From UBA4729 sp039931245 (lineage in GTDB: Bacteria > Patescibacteriota > Saccharimonadia > Saccharimonadales > UBA4665), in assembly GCA_039931245.1 (NCBI GenBank), contig JBDTSH010000017.1, positions 1 to 64,000 of the forward strand: 64,000 nucleotides of DNA, given 5' to 3'. The translations under genes were made by a program, and so were the position numbers. Under the pieces are notes generated by a model. That model saw only the letters and a program-made list of their open reading frames with translations, made no database searches and was not told where the DNA came from. Below are positions 40,386-47,489 of this stretch, one piece after another. How positions within the stretch are numbered: position 1 is the first letter of the stretch; every line of letters starts with the position of its first letter.

Positions 40386-40585
40386 TAGATGTTCTCCTTT
40401 GTGAGTTGCTCGCCTAGCACCGTTAACATACGGGCTAGATCTTTGCGCTTATTGCGAATGGTGCGCACGTTTTGCAGTTCACCCATGTGCAAGCGGCGCT
40501 TCAGCTCGGTTATTTCTTCACGTAACTTCGTGCTATCGGTCGCCAGTTCGGCAGTTGGTAATTTACGGATGTCAGCAATTTTCAT
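40385..40585 (-). CDS. rpmC: 50S ribosomal protein L29
   Basis: L29 (66 aa), two helices near the exit tunnel that help form the docking site for trigger factor and SRP. It has LREEITELKRRLHMGELQNV and RTIRNKRKDLARMLTVLGEQ. It follows rplP by two bases and abuts rpsQ. Confidence 0.96.
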   Translation of the reverse strand: MKIADIRKLPTAELATDSTKLREEITELKRRLHMGELQNVRTIRNKRKDLARMLTVLGEQLTKENI

Positions 40586-40587
40586 GA

Positions 40588-41001
40588 TTATGCCTCCTCG
40601 CGTATCAAAAACTTGGTCTTGACGGGTAGCTTGTGGGCGGCCAGGCGCATCGCTTCGCGGGCGATTTCTTCGGTGACGCCTTGCATCTCGAACAGGATGG
40701 TACCCGGCCGAACCTTGGCGACGAAGAATTCAGGACTACCCTTACCGCTGCCCATTTTGACGTCGAGTGGTTTACGGGTGACGGGGGTGTGCGGGAAGAT
40801 GCGGATCCAGATTTTACCGCCGCGCTTGATGTGTCGGGTCATCGCTTGACGCGAGGCCTCGATTTGACGGCTGGTAATTCGCTCTTGGCCTTGGGCCTGG
40901 AGGGCGTAATCACCGAAAGCGATGTAGTTTCCGCTAGTGGCCACGCCGCGAATCTTACCTTTGCGGACCTTTCGGAATTTAGTGCGTTTTGGCATCAACA
41001 T
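40588..41001 (-). CDS. rplP: 50S ribosomal protein L16
   Basis: L16 (137 aa), close to the A site of the large subunit. It begins MLMPKRTKFRKVRKGKIRGV, the standard start, and has WIRIFPHTPVTRKPLDVKMG with SGKGSPEFFVAKVRPGTILF. The start codon lies one base from the rpsC stop. Confidence 0.97.
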   Translation of the reverse strand: MLMPKRTKFRKVRKGKIRGVATSGNYIAFGDYALQAQGQERITSRQIEASRQAMTRHIKRGGKIWIRIFPHTPVTRKPLDVKMGSGKGSPEFFVAKVRPGTILFEMQGVTEEIAREAMRLAAHKLPVKTKFLIREEA

Positions 41002-41002
41002 G

Positions 41003-41632
41003 TTACTTCACCTCACCCTTGTAGATCCAAACCTTGACACCGATAATACCGGCGGGGGTTTTAGCGATGACTTGGGCGTAATCGATATCAGCGCGCAAGG
41101 TGTGCAAGGGGACGCTGCCGGCGACTTCTTTTTCGCGGCGACTCATCTCGGCTCCGTTCAAGCGCCCGGCCACTTCGATACGAATACCGAGGGCACCGGC
41201 CCGCATTGTGGCGGCGGAGGTTGACTTGATGGCCCGGCGGAAACTCATGCGGCGCTCTAATTGGTGGGCGATGTTTTCGGCCACCAGCTTAGCGAACAAA
41301 TCAGGTTTTTTCACTTCTTCGATATTGACGCGGGTGGGCGTCTCGTAGATCTTTTCGATCTGGGCTTTCAATTCGGTCGCACCGACGCCACCGCGGCCAA
41401 TCACCACACCGGCTTTGGCGGTATTGATCGTGACAGTCACGAGGTTCGGGGTACGGTTGATTTCAACCCGGTTAATAGCGGCCCGACTACCCAGCTTATT
41501 ATGGATTAAGCGGCGGACTTCGAGGTCGGCTTTGAGGAAGCGAGCGTAATCGCGCTTGTCGACAAACCATTTGCTGCGCCAGTCCTTATTGACCTGGAGA
41601 CGCATAGAAATTGGATTTACTTTTTGGCCCAT
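41003..41632 (-). CDS. rpsC: 30S ribosomal protein S3
   Basis: S3 (209 aa), at the mRNA entry tunnel. It begins MGQKVNPISMRLQVNKDWRS. The KH domain has AGVVIGRGGVGATELKAQI, and the C-terminal half GIRIEVAGRLNGAEMSRREK and TPAGIIGVKVWIYKGE. It overlaps the rplV stop (TAATG). Confidence 0.97.
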   Translation of the reverse strand: MGQKVNPISMRLQVNKDWRSKWFVDKRDYARFLKADLEVRRLIHNKLGSRAAINRVEINRTPNLVTVTINTAKAGVVIGRGGVGATELKAQIEKIYETPTRVNIEEVKKPDLFAKLVAENIAHQLERRMSFRRAIKSTSAATMRAGALGIRIEVAGRLNGAEMSRREKEVAGSVPLHTLRADIDYAQVIAKTPAGIIGVKVWIYKGEVK

Positions 41633-42015
41633 TACTTGGTCTCCTTCTCGGTTAGCGCTTTCGCGGGTTTTTTGACTTCACGGATTTCACCATCAACAAT
41701 GACGCGGATGTGGGAAGTTTTGCGTTGGAATGGCAGGGCCCGGCCGTGGGCGGCGGGGCGGAAACGCTTCAGGCGTGGTCCGGGCGTGACACCGATTTCG
41801 GTAATTTGTAACGTACCCGGCTTGAGACCGTGGTTGTGCTCGGCGTTTGCCTTGGCACTGTTGATGACCTTAATAACGGCCAGCGCGGAACGGCGCGGCG
41901 TGTGTTCGAGAATAATCAGCGCGTCGGCGACGGAGCGACCGCGCACCAGGGCAGCGACGACAGCGACTTTACGAGGACTAATGGCGACGCCTTTGGCGAC
42001 AGCTTTCACCGGCAT
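41632..42015 (-). CDS. rplV: 50S ribosomal protein L22
   Basis: L22 (127 aa) lines the exit tunnel. AVAKGVAISPRKVAVVAALV, then SALAVIKVINSAKANAEHNH, and the tunnel hairpin RLKRFRPAAHGRALPFQRKT are typical. Its start is 1 base after the rpsS stop. Confidence 0.97.
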   Translation of the reverse strand: MPVKAVAKGVAISPRKVAVVAALVRGRSVADALIILEHTPRRSALAVIKVINSAKANAEHNHGLKPGTLQITEIGVTPGPRLKRFRPAAHGRALPFQRKTSHIRVIVDGEIREVKKPAKALTEKETK

Positions 42016-42016
42016 C

Positions 42017-42289
42017 TTATTTCCCCTTCGCTAACTTACCGCCGTGGCTGCGGAACTTACGAGTTGGACTGAATTCACCGAGCTTGTGGCCAACCATGTT
42101 TTCAGTCACAAAGACGGGCACGTGGACTTTGCCGTTGTGAACGGCGATTGTCCGACCGACAAACTCGGGGGGAATCGTCGAAGCCCGGGCCCACGTTTTG
42201 ATGATCGTGCGATCGTCACTACCGAGAGCCTCAACCTTTTTGGCGAGCTTGAAGTCTATAAATGGTCCTTTTTTAAGTGATCTACTCAT
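42017..42289 (-). CDS. rpsS: 30S ribosomal protein S19
   Basis: S19 (90 aa) of the 30S head. It begins MSRSLKKGPFIDFKLAKKV and has TIPPEFVGRTIAVHNGKVHV followed by MVGHKLGEFSPTRKFRSHGG. It lies two bases after the rplB stop. Confidence 0.97.
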   Translation of the reverse strand: MSRSLKKGPFIDFKLAKKVEALGSDDRTIIKTWARASTIPPEFVGRTIAVHNGKVHVPVFVTENMVGHKLGEFSPTRKFRSHGGKLAKGK

Positions 42290-42291
42290 GG

Positions 42292-43146
42292 TTATTTCCT
42301 CTTAGCCGCATGACGGCTCCTTACAATAAACTGACTTGTGCTCTTGCGGCGGCGGGTCTTAAAACCAAGTGTCTTTTGACCCCATGGAGTTTTTGGTGCT
42401 GAACCGTGGTTCTTACCACCACCGATACCGTGACGACCACCGTCACCACCACCATGCGGGTGATCGGCTGCGTTCATCACGACACCGCGGACACCGGGGC
42501 GTTTACCGAGGTGACGGTTACGGCCGGCTTTACCGATTTTGACGTTCTGGTGCTGTTCGTTGCCGATGACACCCATGCTAGCGGTACAGGTCTCGAGGAT
42601 CAAACGGACTTCATTGCTGGGCAAGCGGACTTGGGCATAGCCGTTGTCGCGACCCATCAGCTGGGCAGAGTTGCCGGCCGAACGGACCAGCTGGGCACCT
42701 TTACCGGGCTGGAGCTCGATGGCATGGATGGTAGAGCCGATGGGGATGTTCTTCAGTGGCAAACGGTTGCCGGTTTCAATGGCGGCTTCGGGACCGCTGA
42801 CAATCACTTGGCCAATGTGCATACCTTGGGCAGCCAGGATGTAGTGATAGACACCGTTAGGTTCTTTAATACGGGCGATACGGGCCGCACGGTTCGGATC
42901 GTACTCAATATGTTCGATCGTGGCGGTCGTGTTAGAAGCTAAGTTGAAGTTTACCAAGCGGTAGAACTTGCGGGCGCCCCCACCTTTGTGCCGGGTGGTG
43001 ATGCGACCTTGGTTGTTACGGCCGCTGCCGCGCTTTTGGGCGACGAGCAGTGAGCGCAGTGGTTTACGAGTCGTAATACCGTCGAAGTCCTGAGAGGACA
43101 TACCGCGGCGGCCAGGCGTCGTTGGGTTGTAGGTTTTAATAGCCAT
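42292..43146 (-). CDS. rplB: 50S ribosomal protein L2
   Basis: L2 (284 aa), required for subunit joining and the peptidyl transferase centre. It begins AIKTYNPTTPGRRGMSSQDF and has GRNNQGRITTRHKGGGARKF. The highly conserved MNAADHPHGGGDG motif, with the His near the catalytic centre, is intact. It overlaps the rplW stop by one base. Confidence 0.98.
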   Translation of the reverse strand: MAIKTYNPTTPGRRGMSSQDFDGITTRKPLRSLLVAQKRGSGRNNQGRITTRHKGGGARKFYRLVNFNLASNTTATIEHIEYDPNRAARIARIKEPNGVYHYILAAQGMHIGQVIVSGPEAAIETGNRLPLKNIPIGSTIHAIELQPGKGAQLVRSAGNSAQLMGRDNGYAQVRLPSNEVRLILETCTASMGVIGNEQHQNVKIGKAGRNRHLGKRPGVRGVVMNAADHPHGGGDGGRHGIGGGKNHGSAPKTPWGQKTLGFKTRRRKSTSQFIVRSRHAAKRK

Positions 43147-43547
43147 TACTTGGCCTCGGCTTTCTTGGCGGTTTTACCGGCTTGTTTAGCGACAGCTTTT
43201 TCAACTTTGACTTGGGTGGCCTTCTCTTGTTCAGCGGCTTCTTCCACGGCGGCAAAGAATGGCAGGCTAAAACCTTCCAGTAATGTCACGTAGGCTTTAC
43301 GAATATTGTTGCGCTTGCCGCTGGTGTTCTTAGAACGTTTGCCGGTAATGCTGACGACGCGCTTGGCTTTGCCGGGGATGTTGGCGATATTAACGGTGCC
43401 GACTTTGACGTCGAACTGGGCTTCAACGGCCTGGGCAACGCTGTGCTTGTTGACGCCGACGGGGATGTCAAAGACGTAGACCCGAGCCGCGCTTAAGCTG
43501 TAGGACTTCTCGCTGAGTCGGGGACGTAGGCTAATGGTTTTACTCAT
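43146..43547 (-). CDS. rplW: 50S ribosomal protein L23 with C-terminal tail
   Basis: L23 (133 aa) sits at the exit tunnel, where trigger factor docks. It begins SKTISLRPRLSEKSYSLSAA and has VYVFDIPVGVNKHSVAQAVE. The last 40 residues are a low-complexity Lys/Ala/Glu/Val tail (KVEKAVAKQAGKTAKKAEAK). The start is ATG 43547, overlapping the rplD stop (TAATG); an upstream in-frame start lies inside rplD. Confidence 0.96.
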   Translation of the reverse strand: MSKTISLRPRLSEKSYSLSAARVYVFDIPVGVNKHSVAQAVEAQFDVKVGTVNIANIPGKAKRVVSITGKRSKNTSGKRNNIRKAYVTLLEGFSLPFFAAVEEAAEQEKATQVKVEKAVAKQAGKTAKKAEAK

Positions 43548-44188
43548 TATGCATTCTCCTGACCGAGCCATTGGCTGACGATGGTGAGGGCGGCTTGACT
43601 AATGACAATCGTGTCGGCGTTCAAGGCGTCAAAAGTGTTGACGTAGGTCGCGGTGACGAGTTTGACGTCGCCGAGGTTACGGGAAGCGCGCAGCAGCTCT
43701 GGTGTTTTCGAGTCAACCACGATAAGGATGTTGCGACTGGCCCCGACTTTGTTGAGCAAGGCAACGAGTTCAGCCGTTTTACCGATCTTAAGAACGATAT
43801 CTTCCATGATTACTACGTGGTTAGCTTCGGCCGCCAGGCTGAGGGCTTGGCGAATCGCCAGACGCTTGGCTTTGACATTGATCTGCTTGGTGTAGTTTTC
43901 CAGTCCGGTCGGACCGAAAGCAATACCACCACCGCGCCAGATAGGGTTACGGGATGAACCGAAACGAGCGCGGCCAGTACCTTTCTGCTTCCACGGTTTG
44001 CGCCCACCACCCCGGACGAGTCCGCGGGTTTTAGTCACTGCCAGGTTTTCCCGGCCGTTTGAGAGGTAGGCATGATAGGCTTCTTTGAGTAACTGGTGAT
44101 TCTTCGGGACAACGCCAAAGACGCTGGCGTCGAGAGTGGCCGCCGTAGTGGCTTTGCTGCCGGTTTTAGTATAGGTAGCGATCGACAT
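43547..44188 (-). CDS. rplD: 50S ribosomal protein L4
   Basis: L4 (213 aa), at the tunnel constriction; in E. coli it represses the S10 operon. The extended loop carries GGGRKPWKQKGTGRAR, followed by GSSRNPIWRGGGIAFGPTGL. It abuts rplC by a one-base overlap. Confidence 0.97.
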   Translation of the reverse strand: MSIATYTKTGSKATTAATLDASVFGVVPKNHQLLKEAYHAYLSNGRENLAVTKTRGLVRGGGRKPWKQKGTGRARFGSSRNPIWRGGGIAFGPTGLENYTKQINVKAKRLAIRQALSLAAEANHVVIMEDIVLKIGKTAELVALLNKVGASRNILIVVDSKTPELLRASRNLGDVKLVTATYVNTFDALNADTIVISQAALTIVSQWLGQENA

Positions 44189-44802
44189 TACTTGGCCCCT
44201 TTCACGATAACAATACTTTTACGCGGACCAGGTACGGCTCCGGTCACACCGATGACATTGTGTTCCATGTCAACGAGAGCAACTTTCAGGTTACTGACAG
44301 TCACTTGCTCAGCGCCCATATGGCCGGCCATTTTTTTACCTTTAAAAATGTGTTGGGGATACATCGAACCGATAGAGCCGGGCTTCCGGGTGTTCCCTTT
44401 ACCACCGTGCGTTTTGCGCTGGCGGTGGAAGTTATGACGCTTAATCGTACCGGCCCACCCCTTGCCCTTGCTGGTTCCGGTGACGTCGACGGTGTCGCCG
44501 ACACTAAAAACGTCGGCGGTTAGTTTGGCGCCGACGGTTAAATCCTCAGTAATTTCTTCCAAGCGGAATTCCCGAATAATCTTCGGCATGGCCTTAGAAT
44601 TTTTGACGTGACCGGTAATCGCTTTCGTCAATTTCTTGGCGATTTCCGCGCCGACCTGGACAGCGGTGTAGCCGTCTTTGTCAGCTGTTTTGTGGTGGAT
44701 AACGGTGTGTTCGCCCACCGAAAGCAAAGTGACAGCCTGCATGACGCCATCTTCGGCGATCGTGCTGGTCATGCCAAGTTTTCGAGTTATAAGTGCTTTC
44801 AA
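44188..44802 (-). CDS. rplC: 50S ribosomal protein L3
   Basis: L3 (204 aa), an early assembly protein. It begins KALITRKLGMTSTIAEDGVM and has TGTSKGKGWAGTIKRHNFHR followed by GSIGSMYPQHIFKGKKMAGH. Here it is the first gene of the main ribosomal transcript, because rpsJ, which normally precedes it, lies 760 bases upstream with its own terminator. Its own promoter is at 44932-44961, leaving a leader of about 120 bases. Confidence 0.97.
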   Translation of the reverse strand: MKALITRKLGMTSTIAEDGVMQAVTLLSVGEHTVIHHKTADKDGYTAVQVGAEIAKKLTKAITGHVKNSKAMPKIIREFRLEEITEDLTVGAKLTADVFSVGDTVDVTGTSKGKGWAGTIKRHNFHRQRKTHGGKGNTRKPGSIGSMYPQHIFKGKKMAGHMGAEQVTVSNLKVALVDMEHNVIGVTGAVPGPRKSIVIVKGAK

Positions 44803-44931
44803 AGGTTGTCCTTTATGTTATTACCGTACATAAGTTTTACATAAAAATTCCTGGCAACTACCGGTTTCGACCCTTGTTACGGGTGGACCTGTCAGCTAAA
44901 CCAAGTGCGAGTCTCAAAAAGATACTTCTCT

Positions 44932-44961
44932 AGATTACCACGCTATGGTTACTCCTGTCAA
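44932..44961 (-). promoter_or_regulatory. Promoter of the rplC-led ribosomal operon
   Basis: Minus-strand TTGACA (44956-44961), 18 bases, TAATCT (44932-44937) with an extended TGG. The roughly 120-base leader that follows contains short inverted repeats (ACCC/GGGT and CCGG-type) that could take part in autoregulation, but none matches a known L4 target. Confidence 0.75.
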
Positions 44962-45057
44962 TGTGTTGCAAAAACTACATCTAAACTGGCCGGGGCGGTC
45001 AGGCGCGCTCATGAACAGGCCTGGGCCGGGCGGCGTCGGGCGGTCTCAGCCGCCAAA

Positions 45058-45408
45058 TCACTTTTTTTTCTTGGGGTCGGCGCGTTTGGCGGCGTCGTCT
45101 GATTCCGGCTCCGGATCATGGGGTTTACCGATGACTGTCGAATCGGGCACTTCTTGATCGGGACTACCGGGGGGAGTCGGTTTAATATTATCCGATTGAG
45201 AACTGAGTGGACGGCGCAGGCGATCCCACAGCGCCGCTGCCTGACGGGTCAGGCGATGCCCAACGACTTGTCGGCTGCTCCCGGCGGAGCGCGGCGTCGT
45301 GACGAGCACGGCCGCGAGAGCGCCCACGGCGGCCGACAATACGGCGATACCGGCAACTTGACCGGGTTGATCGAGAGTTTGTGAATGTGAATGGACATGA
45401 TTACCCAT
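45058..45408 (-). CDS. Small membrane protein inserted between rpsJ and rplC
   Basis: A 116-residue protein with one hydrophobic segment (VAGIAVLSAAVGALAAVLVT, residues about 18-37), an Arg-rich stretch after it, and a hydrophilic tail rich in Pro, Asp, Ser and Glu ending PKKKK. No family is recognised; the layout recalls small YtxH-like envelope proteins, but similarity is weak. AGGAGG lies a normal distance before the ATG, a good ribosome binding site. It sits in the gap that splits rpsJ from the rest of the S10 operon. Confidence 0.65.
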   Translation of the reverse strand: MGNHVHSHSQTLDQPGQVAGIAVLSAAVGALAAVLVTTPRSAGSSRQVVGHRLTRQAAALWDRLRRPLSSQSDNIKPTPPGSPDQEVPDSTVIGKPHDPEPESDDAAKRADPKKKK

Positions 45409-45515
45409 AGAGATAGCCTCCTATGTTAGGTTATCTACTCTATGGTAGAGACCTGCCTCGGCGCTGTATATGAAATTGTTCACAACGCCTCACCTACTCG
45501 CGGCGCGACGGGGCT

Positions 45516-45544
45516 AAAAAAAGGACCCCTATCCAGGGGCCCTT
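45516..45544 (-). terminator. Rho-independent terminator of rpsJ
   Basis: AAGG-A-CCCCT and AGGGG-C-CCTT form a stem with one mismatch and a 4-base loop. On the minus strand TTTTTTT follows. It lies 22 bases after the rpsJ stop. Confidence 0.85.
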
Positions 45545-45565
45545 ACCGTGCAGTGCCGTGCAGTG

Positions 45566-45895
45566 CTACATTTTAATTTCGACGTCACAACCGGCCGGTA
45601 GCGAAAGATTCATCAGCGAATCGATCGTTTTGGGGGTCGGCTCAAAAACATCGATCAAACGCTTGTGGACGCGCATTTCAAACTGTTCGCGACCTTTTTT
45701 GAAAACGTGCGGGCTTTTAATGACCGTGAAACTACTGCGCCGAGTAGGCAATGGAATCGGACCGGCTAGAGTGGCACCGGTGCGCAGGGCCGTGTCGACG
45801 ATCTGCTTGGCGGCTTGATCGATCACTTTGTGGTCATAAGCCTTCAGGCGAATTCTAATTTTTTGTTTTGCGTCGGCACTGGGTGCATCAGCCAT
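45566..45895 (-). CDS. rpsJ: 30S ribosomal protein S10
   Basis: S10 (109 aa), a head protein that also takes part in antitermination with NusB. It shows KIRIRLKAYDHKVIDQAAKQ, GPIPLPTRRSSFTVIKSPHV and FEMRVHKRLIDVFEPTPKTI. The start is ATG 45895 (MADAPSADAK). A longer frame begins eight codons upstream, but GGAGAAACC just before 45895 supports the shorter one. It is transcriptionally separated from rplC by a terminator and an unrelated gene. Confidence 0.96.
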   Translation of the reverse strand: MADAPSADAKQKIRIRLKAYDHKVIDQAAKQIVDTALRTGATLAGPIPLPTRRSSFTVIKSPHVFKKGREQFEMRVHKRLIDVFEPTPKTIDSLMNLSLPAGCDVEIKM

Positions 45896-46054
45896 AATGG
45901 TTTCTCCTGCCAACGTCATTTGGCGTGGTGCTGTAACATCTCGGTAATCCTTAAGTCGGAATACAGTGACTTTTAGTCAGCACAATTAGTTAATGCTAGT
46001 ATTGTACAATATTTCTTTGGCATTTAACAGCCGCCGGTGCGTCCGCAATAATAG

Positions 46055-46080
46055 AAAAGCCCCCGGGTTATCCCGGGGGC
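46055..46080 (-). terminator. Rho-independent terminator of tuf
   Basis: GCCCCCGGG (46059-46067) pairs exactly with CCCGGGGGC (46072-46080). The minus strand then reads TTTTC. It lies 24 bases after the tuf stop. Confidence 0.9.
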
Positions 46081-46103
46081 AATGCCGACATCAGTAACGA
46101 GTG

Positions 46104-47294
46104 TTACTTGATGACTTTAGTGACGACACCCGCACCAACGGTCCGGCCGCCTTCGCGAATAGCGAAGCGCAGACCTTGTTCCATGGCGATGGGCGCCAGC
46201 AACTTGACCTTAAAGGTGATGGTATCACCAGGCATGACCATTTCTTTGTCAGCTGGTAGTTCGACTTCACCAGTTACGTCCGTCGTGCGGAAGTAAAACT
46301 GGGGCTTGTAACCCTTGAAGAATGGGGTGTGTCGGCCGCCTTCTTCCTTGGTCAGGATGTAGACTTCCGAATCAAACTCGGTGTGTGGCGTCACTGAACC
46401 GGGCTTCGCCAAAACTTGGCCGCGTTCGATGTCATCACGCTCAATACCGCGCAGTAGCAAACCGGCGTTGTCGCCCGCTTGGCCCTGGTCGAGAGCTTTT
46501 TTGAAGGCTTCGATACCGGTGACAACGGTTTGCTTGGTGGGGTGAATACCGACGATTTCAACGGGTTCGTTGATTTTAACGATACCGGTTTCGATACGGC
46601 CGGTGGCAACGGTGCCCCGACCCTTAATTGAGAAGACGTCTTCAATCGGCATCAGGAAAGGCTTGTCGAGTTCGCGCTTTGGCTGGGGGACGTAGTCGTC
46701 CATCGCCGTGACGAGGGCCATGACAGCGTCTTCGTTGGCGGCATCGCCCTCGAGGGCCTTGGTAGCGGAACCGCGGATGATCGGACAGTCTTTGTCAAAA
46801 CCATTCTTCTCCAGTAGTTCGCGAATTTCTTCTTCGACCAGTTCGACGAGTTCTTCGTCGGCCAGGTCCATCTTGTTGAGGAAGACCAAGATTTTCGGCA
46901 CGCCGACTTGGCGGGCCAATAGGACGTGTTCGCGGGTCTGCGGCATGGGGCCGTCAGCGGCGGAGACAACCAAAATGGCGCCATCAATCTGAGCGGCACC
47001 GGTAATCATGTTCTTGACGTAATCGGCGTGACCAGGCATGTCGACGTGGGCGTAGTGACGCGCCGCGCTTTCGTATTCCTGGTGGGAGGTCGCGATGGTA
47101 ATACCACGAGCGCGCTCTTCGGGAGCGTTATCGATCATGGCATAGTCAACCTTCTTGTTGACGGCGCTGGGCAGCTTTTTGGCCAAGACGGCCGTAATTG
47201 CTGCGGTTAGAGTTGTTTTACCGTGGTCGACGTGGCCCATTGTGCCAACGTTAACGTGAGGCTTGGTGCGGTCGAACTGTGCTGCTGCTGCCAT
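46104..47294 (-). CDS. tuf: Elongation factor Tu
   Basis: EF-Tu (396 aa) delivers aminoacyl-tRNA to the ribosome. The GTPase motifs are all normal: GHVDHGKTT (G1), DMPGHADY (G3) and NKMD (G4). Domains 2 and 3 follow, with FSIKGRGTVATGRIETGIVK and the C-terminal RFAIREGGRTVGAGVVTKVI. AAGGAG lies upstream of the ATG. It has its own promoter at 47372-47400 and its own terminator, so it can be expressed apart from fusA. Confidence 0.98.
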   Translation of the reverse strand: MAAAAQFDRTKPHVNVGTMGHVDHGKTTLTAAITAVLAKKLPSAVNKKVDYAMIDNAPEERARGITIATSHQEYESAARHYAHVDMPGHADYVKNMITGAAQIDGAILVVSAADGPMPQTREHVLLARQVGVPKILVFLNKMDLADEELVELVEEEIRELLEKNGFDKDCPIIRGSATKALEGDAANEDAVMALVTAMDDYVPQPKRELDKPFLMPIEDVFSIKGRGTVATGRIETGIVKINEPVEIVGIHPTKQTVVTGIEAFKKALDQGQAGDNAGLLLRGIERDDIERGQVLAKPGSVTPHTEFDSEVYILTKEEGGRHTPFFKGYKPQFYFRTTDVTGEVELPADKEMVMPGDTITFKVKLLAPIAMEQGLRFAIREGGRTVGAGVVTKVIK

Positions 47295-47371
47295 AGAGTT
47301 ATTGCTCCTTGTTATAATTTACTGAATCGTTTGCATGAGAGTACTAGAAACCACACAAAGTGACCTGTCAA

Positions 47372-47400
47372 AGTATAGAGAACCGAGAGGTGTTTGTAAA
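47372..47400 (-). promoter_or_regulatory. Promoter of tuf
   Basis: Minus-strand TTTACA (47395-47400), 17 bases, TATACT (47372-47377). A second TTGACA immediately downstream, with a TAGTACT about 19 bases further on, may be a weaker overlapping promoter. Confidence 0.75.
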
Positions 47401-47489
47401 GGGTTTTACCCTAAACGCCCGTCTCTGGCTAGCCGACGCGACAATCACTTTGCCCCCGCCATATTTGGCGGGGCCCGGGCGGTGAATAT

